From Trissonchulus latispiculum (Eukaryota; Nematoda; Enoplea; Enoplida; Ironidae): a DNA stretch of 64,000 bases. This document shows, in pieces, positions 19,098-31,493 of the stretch. The notes below the pieces were generated by a model. The model searched no databases and was not told the DNA's origin. It saw only the letters and a list, made by a program, of their open reading frames with translations. The first letter of the stretch is position 1, and every line of letters begins with the position of its first letter. The translations under genes were made by a program, and so were the position numbers. The stretch lies in assembly GCA_030248195.1 (NCBI GenBank), contig JASAND010016279.1, forward strand, positions 1-64,000. Direction: 5' to 3'.

Positions 19098-19684
19098 CTA
19101 CTTGTGAATTTTACAAATCACACCAGTGTGGGAGTTCTGGTCAGACGTTCACAAGGGCTTTCAACCTACAGCGTCGTGTTCAAAACCTTCACAGTGCCCA
19201 ACTTGAGTATGTTGAGTTTGAATCAGAGTATGGTGAGTCTGAATCAGAAACGAGTACCGAATGTTCAGACAGTAGCGACTCAAGTTGTGGAGAGATCTAC
19301 GAGCCAACTGACATCGGTAAATTTTGGGATGAGCATGTCAGGCAGTCCGAAGAGAAATTCGAAGGTAGAATAAATAGGTTAGCAAACGAATACGTTGCAG
19401 ACGGCCAGGATGAAGTTGAGGGAGAAATTGAGGCTTACAATGAAGTCCGACCTAGGATCCGAGCTGAACTCAATAAGAAAATTTATTTTCACATCCAACG
19501 TTGTAAAGGGTTCCTTGACGATCCAATAATTGACGAAATTCTGACCAAACAAATAGAGTATGAGGCAAAGTATTCCACGGAAGAAGCCCTCAGACGTGCC
19601 ATAGAAAAGAACTCCAATTTGAGCACGGTAGTACTACCTGAGAAAACGGGGGACCAATTTGATGAACAGGAGCAGGAAGAATAA
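19098..19684 (+). CDS. Acidic protein with a degenerate C2H2 finger, right arm
   Basis: An open frame of about 195 codons ending TAA at 19682-19684. No ATG is evident at the 5' end, so an upstream exon is likely. It starts with a finger-like segment (CGSSGQTFTRAFNLQRR, then HS) in which one zinc ligand His looks replaced by Arg. Then comes an acidic Ser/Glu stretch and a charged helical region ending DEQEQEE. The left arm carries a broken copy. Finger plus acidic region suggests a DNA-binding accessory protein of the element; no enzymatic motif is seen. Confidence 0.4.
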
Positions 19685-20112
19685 GTGGAATTATTTATTC
19701 GTTGGGAGTATGTTTAGAGTAGGCTCAGTGTATACTCGGTGTTAACTCGGAGCTAGTATGGAGTGACTCAGAGTACAAAGGTACAACAGTCGGTAAGTTA
19801 AGGCAAGGCATATAAGGCAAAGGCAAAATTCTGTAAATCAGTAGGAAAAATTTGCTCGGAGCAAGATTGGTTTAAAGAAAGAGTAACCTAGAACTTAGGT
19901 GAATTGAAAAATGAAAAATTTCAATACTTTTTATAATACCAATTTGTGCAAACGGTCAAACTATTTGTTAAGCCAAGCAACTATTAGCTAACTCAGAAAT
20001 CTATATAAACGGGTAAAATGTTGGTAGATCGCCAGTGTGGCTCCTGCTGTTGTCGCAAGCTGTCGGTTTTTTATGAGTTCAGAAAGCGATACATAATTGT
20101 GTAAGGACATAA

Positions 20113-20820
20113 ACAACGAAAATAGAAAACTTCATTTGTGAATTTTGCGATAAAATGTTCACTCGAAAATACAACCTCAACAGGCACATCAAGGAAAAAC
20201 ATCAGGGTGAGAAGTCTACTTGTGAAAAATGTGGAAAGAGTTACTCTCGGGAAGACACAAAGGCGACTCATATATGCAAGCCAGATCCCTCTAAGAAACC
20301 TGAGCAAGACCCCCTTGAGGAAGAGTACCCCTGCCAGCGTTGTACAAGCAAATTTAAAACACAAACGGGATTAGATTGTCATATGGGAGTACATGCTAGT
20401 TTCGATAAAATACTAATGCAAAGAAAGTGCCCTCGGTTGTTACTCCCCAAGGAAGATCCAGTTGAGCCACCTGTCGAGATTTTGGAGAAGCTGCCTGAAC
20501 AAATTAGAAATATTTATATTCGAAATTGGGACAAAATTAGGACAAAGTTTAAGCTCGGACCGCGGATCTACTCAACTTACAACTTTTGTTTGGAAGACAC
20601 AAGGGAATCGGATCTTAAAACACTCCTCTACTCCGTTTTCAGTGCTCAATTCTACGCCATTAAAATTAACTTCTCATTTGGTTTCATTCTTCAAAATGTT
20701 TTGGACCATGAATTGGATTTCTACTACCCTTCAAACAACAACCACTACTTAGAGGAGCCTAAATTTATTGGAACGGAACAACTATTTATTGCATTAGATA
20801 AATCCAAAACAGACGCATAA
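20113..20820 (+). CDS. C2H2 zinc-finger protein fused to Polinton polymerase N-terminal region
   Basis: Open from the stop at 20110-20112 to 20820. The first ATG (20155) would cut the first finger, whose CEFC pair lies upstream, so translation probably enters from an upstream exon. It has two or three fingers: CEFC...RHIKEKH, then CEKC...THIC, then CQRC...CHMGVH. The IRNIYIRNW...YYPSNNN block follows. Compared with the left arm, the ORF leaves the family pattern after PKFIG and ends with unrelated residues, which marks an internal deletion before the polymerase domain. Confidence 0.5.
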   Translation, partial: TTKIENFICEFCDKMFTRKYNLNRHIKEKHQGEKSTCEKCGKSYSREDTKATHICKPDPSKKPEQDPLEEEYPCQRCTSKFKTQTGLDCHMGVHASFDKILMQRKCPRLLLPKEDPVEPPVEILEKLPEQIRNIYIRNWDKIRTKFKLGPRIYSTYNFCLEDTRESDLKTLLYSVFSAQFYAIKINFSFGFILQNVLDHELDFYYPSNNNHYLEEPKFIGTEQLFIALDKSKTDA

Positions 20821-20867
20821 AAATAATAAAACGAAAAATACAAAAATATTGCATGCACCGGACTAGG

Positions 20868-20945
20868 TTAGGTACTGTACATAGATTAGGTAGGTAAGTT
20901 AGGTAGGTAGATTAGGTATTGTAGATTAGGTTAGATTAGGCAGGA
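20868..20945. repeat. TTAGG-rich subterminal repeat, right arm
   Basis: Degenerate AGGTTAGG / AGATTAGG words. Inverted partner of 16375-16460. Confidence 0.7.
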
Positions 20946-21112
20946 GTCCGGTAATGGGCCTACGCCGGGTCCCAAGCCCCTGGGGAAGAACGCAGAGGGG
21001 TGGTGATATTACAGGGTGGAGCAATAGGGGTAGTAGGGCAGTGGTATGGGTGGGAGGGTTATCTCAATCCAGGGATTGGTGGTCGAAAGGCCCGCCCTAT
21101 ACTACTAATCTT

Positions 21113-22210
21113 TTTGCAGATGAAAAATGCAAAGATTATACTAAGTTAAAAGTAAACTTACAGCTTAAAATCTAACAAAAGAGACCATTAAAATATTCCT
21201 TCTTGTTTTTGGCAAATCAATCTTATAATCTGCAGCTGACAACGATTACTAATCTGCTTTGCAGCTCCTTAAACTTGGAATAAATGCATTGCCTGCTGCG
21301 TCTAGCAAAATATTTGTATTGTGGTGCAGTTTGTTCTTTTCCGTTTATTCTATCAACGCACATCTTATCATAAGTGTCCAATAGGTGGCACGGTTTTCTT
21401 CGGCAGTTATAACAGTAGAGCGCAAACAGCTAAGCTAGACCATGCCTGATTGTGCCAGTACATAGGTCATGCAAGCTTAAGAAAGCATTGAGATATGGTG
21501 TCATAATACCCTGATTTTGAAGTTACATTCACAAATTTGTTTACCCAAGCTTTTTCAACAGACAATCAAATAATGTTTGATTTGTTATTTCTATCAGTTT
21601 TAGTCCAGCGCCGTCACATATTGCTTTTGTTTCTTGAAGAGACGCATTCCTACTGCAATCCACACTGTAGGTCCTTTGGTTCCAATCAAAGGTCTTGATG
21701 TCTGGATTTGCTGGTAGTGCTAAAGCAACAATTCGGAGTAGTTCGGAGTATTAGCAGTACCTGATGAATCGCTGTTTCTTTAAAGGTTAATTTTAATCCG
21801 ATTATTTAATTCGACGCATGTATTTTCAAATAGTTTTTTATCCTCGTGCAACTAAGTGGATTAAATTGATTAAAACTTGGTGTATTTTTAATTTTTGTTC
21901 CTTTAATGGCTGACTAAATGGATTCAAATTAACTAGTTTAGTCCGCGAATTAAACGAGTTCGTTATAATCTGTTTATTCTGTTTGCTGCATTAAAGAAAC
22001 AGGTGTTAAAATTTTATTAAATTTTATAATTATTTTATTATTTTATTAATTTTATTAAAATCTGTTTAATCCAACCAGCTAAATCCTTAAAAGAACAGGG
22101 TCTACATGTCAGTCTTATCCGTTACATTCTCAGTGGGTCGCAATTCACCAAATTGCCACCAACTTTCAACTCTGTCCCTGCCCCAAACCGCCATAAAATG
22201 AGCATTATGT
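21113..22210. other. No gene seen
   Basis: AT-rich sequence without a supported gene. The stretch at 22000-22060 is ATTTTATTA-rich. Confidence 0.4.
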
Positions 22211-22220
22211 TGAGAATATG

Positions 22221-22230
22221 CTGCTGCTGC

Positions 22231-22264
<34 letters not shown>

Positions 22265-22338
22265 GTTATTATTATTATTATATTAATTATTATTATTATT
22301 ATTATTATTATTTTATTATTATTATTATTATTATTTGA
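22221..22338. repeat. (TTA)n microsatellite
   Basis: About 115 bases of nearly uninterrupted TTA/ATT triplets preceded by CTGCTGCTGC. Confidence 0.95.
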
Positions 22339-24659
22339 TTATTTGCGTGTTTTTATGATTTTCCGTGTTTCGACTAAAATAGATTTCAACATCAGCTAAT
22401 ATTAAACAATCCCAGAGATCGTGGCTATGATGCCGATAATGCGCGCAGCGTATTGTGGAGGTGCGAAAATAAGAAGCGGATGTTTGTTGTGAACTTAAAA
22501 GAACCAGATTGTGAGACACTTCGCCGCACTCTCTTTAGGTACTTGACCTTAGTCTTAAACATTAAGAAAGGGTTTAACTATAATGTTAAAAGAGGGGGAC
22601 AGTAGTTGCAAAAATATAAGTTGCGTTTATATATAAAAATATCTCATTGCGTTTATTATATATTTGTTGTGTTTTCTATTTTGGTAAAACTTTAATAGAA
22701 TAATGGTGGTAATAATGTACAAATATTAAAATATACATAATTAAAAAATAAAATTTTTAACTGAAATTACAAAGTTGTCTCTATTGTCCTTGTGAACAGA
22801 ATAAGTTCTAATTTAAAAATCTGAAAAATTTTGCGGGTGAAACCAATAATTTCAAAATGAAACTAGCCAAAAATTGGACCTCTTACAGTTTGCGTTGCTT
22901 TTGAAGCTTTGAAAAACAATAGACAACTTTATTGATTACCACTTTATTGCTGTAGTGTACAAAAACCGTCGTTTATCCTGCCCTCCCTTTTTTCCTGTTT
23001 CCAATTGAGTGTAAACGCCTAACGTCTAACAATAGATTGGCTCTAACGGCCCTCTACCCCACACTTTAATTGCTCTTGTTAAAAATGCCAAGGAGAACGG
23101 CGTGGTATCTCACTACCAAAGAACAATTCATAAAATCACACAAAAGATACACAAGGTCAGCGCGTTTGCCCGAGATAACAAACTTATATACTATATTTCC
23201 GAAAGGTAGTTTGTCAATATCCGGAATTTCAATAGCAAATTTGTGCAATGGGTGAATGATGAATGTTACATAAATGTTGCGTAATTGTGCGAGTAACTAA
23301 GTGGACTGGAATAATAGGCAAGAAATAAACATGAGTTTTGTATTGACAATGCATTGCAACATCAGCACAATTGCGTATAAATGATGTCCAAACAAGCACA
23401 ATCGATGTATTTATCAAAATATGCAAATGAGGTTAGGAATAAAGGATCTAAGGTCAAGGGGCAGAGCGCGATATCCTCTCTCGCCTGTCCAAGCTACCCT
23501 GGGATTAGGGTGCAGGCGAGTCGCAATCAAGAGACTCTGATGTACACTGTTACGCTACCCAAATTGCCTATTCCTGTGTAGTGTGCAGTCAGCGTTCTAT
23601 ATAGAAAACAAACAGCATTGTAAATGCTTCATTGCCGCTAAATGCGGATTCATCTGACTTAACAATCAAAAATTATTAAGATTGGTCAGAGTCTTAGTCA
23701 GAATTTTATCTAGAAGTGAAAATAGTAAAATGATAGTAAGCAAAACAGTAGCTAGTCATAATTAGACGTTATTAGATACATACTGCACGTAAGCATTGAT
23801 GTGATACGTGTTGTTTATTGCTTATGTGGTTAGGCTTAGAACGGAACATTGGCCATTCTCCAATATTCAAATTCTATTCTATTATCGTTAATCTGTTCAA
23901 CAATGCCAATAATGTTGTAGTTCGCGTTCCACAGGCAATTAGCCTATTTCCAGTAGAAAATCTAAGAAAAGTAGGCTAAGTCAAGGCCAGATTTCGAAGC
24001 CAAACCATTTCGACAATAATTGTAGTAATGAAGTGTACATGCCAAATCTGTTCCAAAATCACAGTGTTCAGCGACATTCTGGTCAAAGCCAGAAAGTGCC
24101 TAATTACGGTGATATGACAAGCACCGTAAAAAGATACATGCGTAACGGTAAATATGTTCCAAATTAGGCCATTTAACATCACTTCGTTTTCAATTCGTCA
24201 TAGTCGAGTTCAATTAGGTCCAAAACAGACATTTTCGGCTAGGAAAGCCAAAAAAGTAAAATCCAGTAGCTAATTTCTCACTATTGCGAAGTTCGATTTC
24301 ACAATAATTAAAAAGGATTTCCATCAATTTGATAAAAGTATCAATTGATGTAATCTATGTCTCACGAGAAAACTTATTTCAGTCAGCAAAAAATCTGGAA
24401 ATCTGTGCCCCGAAAATGCGGTAAAAATTTCAGGAAACCAAAATTATTTAAAATGTATATTTTATTCAAAAGAGAAATTGTTAAGCTACATTTTGATATA
24501 AGAACGGCCTCATAACTCCCACTAATGAGTGGGTAATAAAGGTTCCAAACGGTTTTGACCTCTCCAAAAGGACTCACCATGTTAAGATCACACCTGGGCA
24601 ATGGGGGGTGGACGGAGGGTGGTCACCCCAGGTCTCACATACGCACCGAAATGATACCT
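22339..24659. other. No gene seen
   Basis: About 2.3 kb of AT-rich sequence. The ORFs of 60-70 codons overlap on both strands and carry no recognisable motif. Confidence 0.4.
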
Positions 24660-26570
24660 ATATGATTTCTTGAAGATTTGGACTCTGAGCCAAATTTCTC
24701 TTACTTACGCATCTGTTTCCACAAATTAGATTCTTCCATCTCCACACAGTTTCGACTTGTCCACACACCAAATTTGTTAGCATGCAAGTACTCACGTGAT
24801 TTGACCTATCTACGCACTGGATGTGGTCACAGACGCACCGAATTTGGCCTACCAACTCAGCGGATTTGTCCTCTGACGCACAGAATTTGGCTTAACGATG
24901 CACCGGATTCGTCCTCTGACGCACCGAATTTGGCTTAAGGGGGGGTCGCCAGGTACCTAATTTTATAGTCACCGATTTCGGTCATTTTTGGGTATGATAT
25001 ACCCCCATATGTGCCCAAAAACAAGACAAAGTTTTAGAGTTCAGGGTCAATCCCATCTAGAGATACTGCAGTTCAAATCTCTACAATTTAGTATTCACGT
25101 TAGTATGCCTCGCTGAGGGCTTCGAAGTCGCGTACAAGTGGGATGACAAGAGACTGTGGCATGACAAATACATCAATTTAAAGCCTTTACCTTTAGGTGT
25201 TTATTACCGCTTAAATTACAGTGGCAAGCTAAGCAACGAGTGATACACGGCGATTGGACGATTTGGTAAAGCTTATTTCGACTGTCATTTGCTTCAAACT
25301 TTAACTCGCTCTAACTTTTTCATGTTGCTTTATAGAGACTTGGTGCAAGAAGATAAAATGTTCACAACATCGAGAGCTTCAATTTGATATAAAATATGGC
25401 TATATTTTATAAAGTTGAAAATTTGACATTTTTTGCTCATAGGTGTCCGCCATGCTATCGTAGTATGTCACCAGAGGAAAACATAGGCTATTGGCATGAA
25501 ACTTCACAAAAGCGTAGGTTTTATGCCAGTCTATTAGCATGCCAAATTTTATTGAGATACCTTAAGATTTGACTGACCTATGAAGCAGGAAATATGAAAT
25601 TTTCGAAAAATGGCGATTTTTTGAGACAAAATGAAATTTCTGCTACCAAAACTGCGAGCTACTGAAAAGGTCAAATAGGGATTGATTATATGCAAAATAA
25701 AGCTCTAACAATATACTGTGCTAATATCTAAACGCGAAGTTTCTACACCAAAGGGTTAGTTCAGGACAAGATAAAACGTCCACTGACCTACACATTTGTA
25801 TAGCGATTTTGAGCAAAAATCGACTTCTCCGGACTTGAAAATTCGTATAAAATCAGCGACCCTGCGGAAAATAACCTCGTATAGATATTAGCACTTTACC
25901 TTGTCCAAATTAGGTTTACGGCGAGTGGTAGCCGATTTGCTCTTACACAGCGCTCAAACTTTTGGTAGCAGAAAAATTTTCCAAACTTTTTCATTTTCCT
26001 ATGTTTAACACATGTCGGGGTCACCTTTGGAGGGTTATTGTGAATGATAGGAAAAGTTTTGCAACAAACGCACTTGTCTTGGTTTGCGGACCCATGGGGA
26101 CTACAAAATATGTGAAAAAGAGAAAAATCGGAGATGGTCGAAAAATCGCGACCCCCCCTTAACGATGCACCGGATTCGTCCTCTGACGCACCGAATTTGG
26201 CTTACCGACGCACCGGATTCGTCCTCTGACGCACCGAATTTGGCTTACCGACGCACCGGATTCGTCCTCTGACGCACCGAATTTGGCTTACCGACGCACC
26301 GGATTCGTCCTCTGACGCACCGAATTTGGCTTACCGACGCACCGGATTCGTCCTCTGACGCACCGAATTTGGCTTACCGACGCACCGGGTTTGTTCTCTG
26401 ACGCACCGAATTTGGCTTACCGACGCACCGGATTCGGCCTCTGACGCACCGAATTTGGCTTACCGACGCACTGAAGTTTGCATACCGAGGCACCGGGTTT
26501 GTCCTCTGATGCACCGAATGTGGCATTTCAATTCACAAGATTTCGGTTATCTACGCACCGGATTCGATCT
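24660..26570. repeat. Minisatellite (43-bp unit of 21+22 bp), split by a transposon
   Basis: The core at about 26160-26480 is a head-to-tail array. Each 43-bp unit is two related halves: GCACCGGATTCGTCCTCTGAC and the 22-bp GCACCGAATTTGGCTTACCGAC (19 bases GCACCGAATTTGGCTTACC plus GAC). More diverged half-units extend left (24670-24934) and right (to about 26570), so the array is regular in the middle and decayed at its edges. The element at 24939-26158 sits in a unit that reads GGCTTAACGATGC. Confidence 0.9.
24939..26158. mobile_element. TTAA-flanked non-autonomous DNA transposon (1.22 kb)
   Basis: TTAA is present on both sides (24935-24938, 26159-26162). The terminal inverted repeat is GGGGGGGTCGC. 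TTAA duplication and G-rich ends suggest a piggyBac-type origin. No transposase is encoded. Subterminal words (TCTCCG, TTTCACATATTTT) recur in the inserts at 18061 and in the repeat at 62.5-63.2 kb. Confidence 0.75.
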
Positions 26571-29500
26571 AACAGCGAACCGTATTTGAACTATAGGGCT
26601 TTTGTGGCAAACAACAAAAAATCTTTGTCAAAGTGCTCTGAAAAAACAGCTTTCATGCCTTTCTATTTCCAAAAACTTTTTCTTTTTGCTGGTGGCTTCC
26701 GCGCCCAGATCACCACTTTGTTCCGATGGTTTTATGTTTTTACGTGAGGTGGTCCGTAACGTAGTAATTGTTTTTAGAGTGATGCAAGTGACAGTTGCCC
26801 TGGCGCAAGCCTGACACAGTTAGATTTAAGTTTCAACGAGAAGAAACATTTTGCAAAAGTCACTGGAAAAATTGTTTCAAACGTAATTTTTTAAAACTTT
26901 TTAGACCCCGCCTATCTGTATTCTTACTCATTGCTGACTGATACGATGGCGGACCAGCTAATATTTTATAAGAGTACCTGGCAGACGTAGCAGAAGCCTG
27001 CTAATTTTGCAGATTTAGCCATTGAAAAAATTGAAAATATAATGAGCGAATAGGCGCATATACAATGTTACAAAAACTGGCCATACTTTCCCTCATTAAT
27101 TAATCGCGGAAATGCTCTAAATTAACTTCTGGGAGGAGTCTCAACTGCAAAAAACCCCCGTAGTAAACTCGCGTGAGTTTAATGTTAAGTGTCAATAACT
27201 TTAGATTAAATAATTGAATGACCACAGCGTACTGTAAGTAGACAATCGACTGTCCACAGTGTTATTTTTCTTTTCAAATAAAAGCTTGTGGTCTCAAATT
27301 AAGAACCAAAACATACAGTACCAATTTCGAGGACAACGCTCCCAGTATGGACTATAGACCAGCTGCGATCAGATTCGGTTGCGATCTTCAAAGGTTAACA
27401 GTACATTTTCCTTAGATCTCAGTTGGAGATTTGACCGGGACGTCTCATAGAAAAGATAGCTGACTTGTCGTGCCTCTGATCTGCGCGTCAATTCCCTCTA
27501 TTCTTGTTACAGGAGTGAACGAGTCGAGACAGTGTCTCTACAGAAGCTGCAAAAAGTTCACATAAAATTCAGAAGGAGAAAAGGAATAAACTTTCGATAT
27601 AAATGAAAATCTCAGCAAGGTCACCTTGGAGCTCGGAGGGGTTCAAAATGTAGAGAAATAGTCACTATTTTCAGAAAAGTCAGTGATAAAAATGGACAAT
27701 CAAAGATTCACAGCAGCCGTAAAATACGACCTAATTCCACGATACAAGAAGACAAGACTGACTAAGTTGTCTCAGCTCAAACAGGCATTTCCTAAACCAG
27801 CCAATGAGGAAAGAGTTGACAACATATTTGAAAGATTTTAATTCGCTCATCGATTAGAGAGATGCATGCCCCAGACTTTTCTGAAAGGAGAGAGAACTAA
27901 GGCAATCCACAGCACCACCTAGTGACGGGGAGGACTGACAAAACTAGGGTCAATTTAAACATAAAAAGCTAACAATTTCAACACAGTTTCTCAAACTAAC
28001 TTGACACAGCAAAATTCGCTTATATTTCAATCATTTTGCATCAATTTCACTCGAAAATACATTCAATCTAGCATCACTATTATTTCATAAAGGGCAGACG
28101 TAACGTCGTCACATTACACACACAATTTATCCATGACAATTCTTAAACAGCCTTTGCAACTACAACCACATTTATTCTGAAATCAAAAGCTACTGCACCA
28201 TTTGTGGCATTCTTGCTCTCTGTTCGTAGTGCAGAGTCAGTTTCAAATCTATTATTTGTGAAGTATGCAGCACTTCGCACAAGTTTCTTCAGTCAAGAAG
28301 GAAAGTATTATCAAGTAAGGAAGGTTATCAAGTATTAATGTTATTAATGAACCCATAACATTTTCGCATCAACATACCTACGTTGGGAGCCTGCCCCTGA
28401 GCCCGTCTCTGCTGTAAGGAATGGAATACTAGTAACAGGTACAATATCATTGGTCAGGTTTCCGTCATACCCAGAATGTTCACTGAAATGACGTAGCAAT
28501 TGTTTGAAAACAAATTTAGGTATACATAATTGCATAGATGGTGTATGTGAAGTTTATCGAAAGCAAAACATCTCAGTACGCTGGCAGAGCCGATAAGAAG
28601 ATCAACTGCAGTGTCGAAAGTCACAACAGATTTACAGTATTGTCAAGCATCAATTTTATGTTGGTAGAATATGAGTAGGCAATCACATTCAGAGTTGTGC
28701 TCGGGCCGTTAATCGGGCTTCGGGCTAAGTTCGGGATCGGGCTCGGGCTGACCCTGGATAGGCCCCCTCCGAAGCGTAAATCTTGCGGCCCAAACCAAGC
28801 CCGAACCGAGATCTTCTCGAGCCGTTCGGGCCTCTCGGGGCACTCGGGCCATTACTGCTCACTTGTACAATGAGTATCCGGGAAATATTGATCTTTTTGA
28901 AAAGCTGCTGCTAGGGCCTGGCCTGATCTAAACTATCTCACTGTGTATTTACGCCAGTGCATTGCTAGCATTAGTGTTCGTATGGTTGCAGTGTATGTTT
29001 CTTTTGCTGGAGATTTTTTTGGCAAATAATGAGAAAGGAATTCAATAGACAAAGGGGGTTTAAGAGTGCATGATGGTTTAAAAGCAGAGTTGGGTCACAA
29101 CTGTCAAATTATTCCTAGTATTCCTATCCTGCTAAGAATAATTTTGGAATTGCTGACTAGGTTGGGAAGAATTTCTGACAAGAAGTCACAAACTGCCTTT
29201 TGAACTTTGGATGAATTTTATGTCAGCTTATGCTTGGCTAATTTGAACAGTTAGGTTGGCTGTAGGACTTACGTATCGAGTTGTGCTTTTGGGTTATAAT
29301 CTATATCATCGAGTCTTTTCTACCAGCTTGAGATATTTGGGTTGGTCGAGTATGTTCTGGCTACAACTATGAGGTTTGGGCCTCCCAACTTGTGTGTTGG
29401 GCGAGCCCTGACCAAACGTCCATGAAGTTGTCCGGGAATCGTCTGTCCGGGCCATGAATCGGTTCGAACCACTCGGGCTGGTCGGGCTGATCGGGCCGTA

Positions 29501-31490
29501 ATTTGTTCTGGCAGCTCGGGCCTCTGGCCTGAACTGAAGAAACAGTTGGCTCCGCGGCTGAGCCAGAGACGGATCCGAGAAATTTCTTAACGGCACAGCT
29601 CTAACCACATTTATTAAGAGTGCATAATGATAAGAGTATGCCACTGGGCACACTCTTTTTTATCTGAGCAAAAACTTTGCTCTGTTCGCAAGCGGCTGGC
29701 CATCCAGCAAATCAGACCCTAGTTAAGTTCATTTGAGAACTACTCCAACTATTGTTTACTGACCACATGAGTTAAAGTCCAGCTGTTCAATGAATTTGTG
29801 AATTACTCCTAAAACTTAAGGGAAAGCTGTTCCCAGAATTCGAGGTGCTTAGTCTAGGTTTTTGGTTGAGTTATAGACATCTCAAGATAGGAGAACTAAA
29901 AGAAATACGGCTGCGCTGCGAACACAAAGCAACTAAATTAACGCTAGGCTTCACTTGTGTTAATTGAATTTGCGAACCATGGCAATGCTTAAGCTTGAAA
30001 ACAAATGCCAGAGCAGAAGCGGGGTAAACAATTGTAGAATTATTAAATATTTATGGCAGTCAGAAAAATTATTTATCAGTCAAGAACAATGACAGTTAAC
30101 TGGGTGTATTATTATTATTGAAAAGCGGGTTTGCTGACTCTCTGTATGCCTACTTTTGGCTAACAGCATAAAGCATGAATTCTATGTAAATGTTTGCGCC
30201 TTAAAAATCTTTCTTCGCGGCCACATTACAAACCAGAAACAGAAAGATTGCAGAAAATTCCCAAATATATACCCTAAAGCTGAGCTAAGTTACAAAGGTT
30301 ACAGTAAAATTAATCTCTAGACAAACAATTTAGGTCACAGGAATAAATTTGGAGAAAGTACACTCTGCGGAGTGTGACTCCTGACAAACCCCAGGAAATT
30401 ATGAAAATTGCAAGAGTTTAACTGAGTGCGTGTATGTCGGATTCAACTCGTTCAATCACCCTAACCTAGGGCAAGAAAAGAAATAACCTAACTAATAATG
30501 TGAGTTTATTTACTAAAGTCTCAAACAAACTGCTTATGCAAAATAACTACTCATCTTAAATTTACACACTAGACATCAGAACAGAACTCCAATTAAACAA
30601 CAAAACAATACCAATTTCACAGGAAGATTCCAAAGTGTAATCACCCAAAAATACGAAGGACATCCAAAAATTCAAGTAAAGTCGGTGGAGCGTAAGGTGG
30701 GCAAAGACCAGACTATGCGTGACAAAAGTTCCCAACCAACTGAAGGTTACGCACTTACGAGCACAAATTTTTAAGAAGTGTGTGCATTAGCTAGTCCGGC
30801 ATTGTATCGTACACAGAAGTATCAAATTAGTTTGAACGCCCAATGAATTTAGCACTACATTTTGATAATTTTAAATTGGACATATTGAAAATTGATCAAA
30901 ATAGTCCACACAAATAACAAAACTGTTAATTTTACTTTTGTCGAATGCTACTCTACTTTTGTTGCTTTATTTTGGCTTGCCCATTAAATCATTTATTTCA
31001 GCCTTCAGTCTTGCATCAGAGCTGCCCTGCTGTCAAAGCTAAAACACAATGTCTGGGGTATGGTGAACGGGCCCACCTAAAAATGCTGAAATCCGTGATG
31101 GAAAGTTTCAAAAACTAATTTGGCTTCTGTGACTAGTGAATTCTGACTACAATACTCAGGGCAAAGCTGTAATAACAACATTTAATTGTTTCCAGTTCTG
31201 TTTTAGCTTTTACGAATGGCTAAAATTAATGAAATGCTAAAATTGGAAAAAGGTATGATCCAAGGATAGTAACATAATATTTTGAAAAAATCATTAACGG
31301 ATTTGCTGCTAGCACTAAATGGTTTAATGAATAGCAAACAGGCTATTAACAGTTGCAAATCGTACTAGTCTTGGAAGTACTAGCACACAAGCACTGGAAT
31401 GTTAATCGTATTTTTATAAAACTGAGCCCAGTTAACTGATAATCTGCAGCTACCAGTGGCATTGGCACTGCTCTTAATGAGAGCCGCAAG
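26571..31490. other. Gene-poor stretch
   Basis: Nearly 5 kb without a supported gene. It contains two GC-rich islands full of CGGGC/GCCCG words (about 28695-28860 and 29440-29580) that differ from the surrounding AT-rich DNA and may be ends of an unidentified repeat. A short ORF is listed separately at 27692. Confidence 0.4.
27692..27841 (+). CDS. Short ORF of unknown nature
   Basis: A 49-codon ATG-initiated ORF with a basic, Lys/Arg-rich composition (RYKKTRLTKL then ANEERVDNIFERF). I do not recognise it. It could be a fragment of a larger gene or a chance ORF. Confidence 0.2.
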   Translation: MDNQRFTAAVKYDLIPRYKKTRLTKLSQLKQAFPKPANEERVDNIFERF

Positions 31491-31493
31491 CGA

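Larger units (their letters stand above)
16209..21106. mobile_element. Polinton-like fold-back element II (4.9 kb palindrome)
   Basis: The left end begins AGTGGTATAGGGCGGG; the right end, on the other strand, begins AGTAGTATAGGGCGGG. AATCTT is duplicated outside (16203-16208 and 21107-21112). The arms, about 16209-18890 and 18931-21106, are inverted copies around a roughly 40-base loop. Each carries zinc-finger and Polinton-polymerase-N-terminal coding sequence reading outward from the centre. The left arm has lost the zinc-finger block and gained a TTAA-site insertion (18061-18749). The right arm has lost part of the polymerase N-terminal region kept on the left. The 6-bp TSD, AG terminus and gene content point to a Polinton-derived non-autonomous element related to element I. 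Confidence 0.78.

Noticed and set aside
20868..20945. TTAGG-like array resembling an arthropod-type telomere
   Set aside because: Degenerate, short, and present in inverted form at the other end of the same fold-back element, so it is subterminal transposon sequence.
26160..26480. CRISPR-like regular repeats
   Set aside because: The 43-bp units are directly adjacent with no unique spacers; this is a minisatellite in a eukaryotic genome.
29450..29475. tRNA B-box-like GGTTCGAACC
   Set aside because: No A box or clover-leaf could be assembled around it on either strand.
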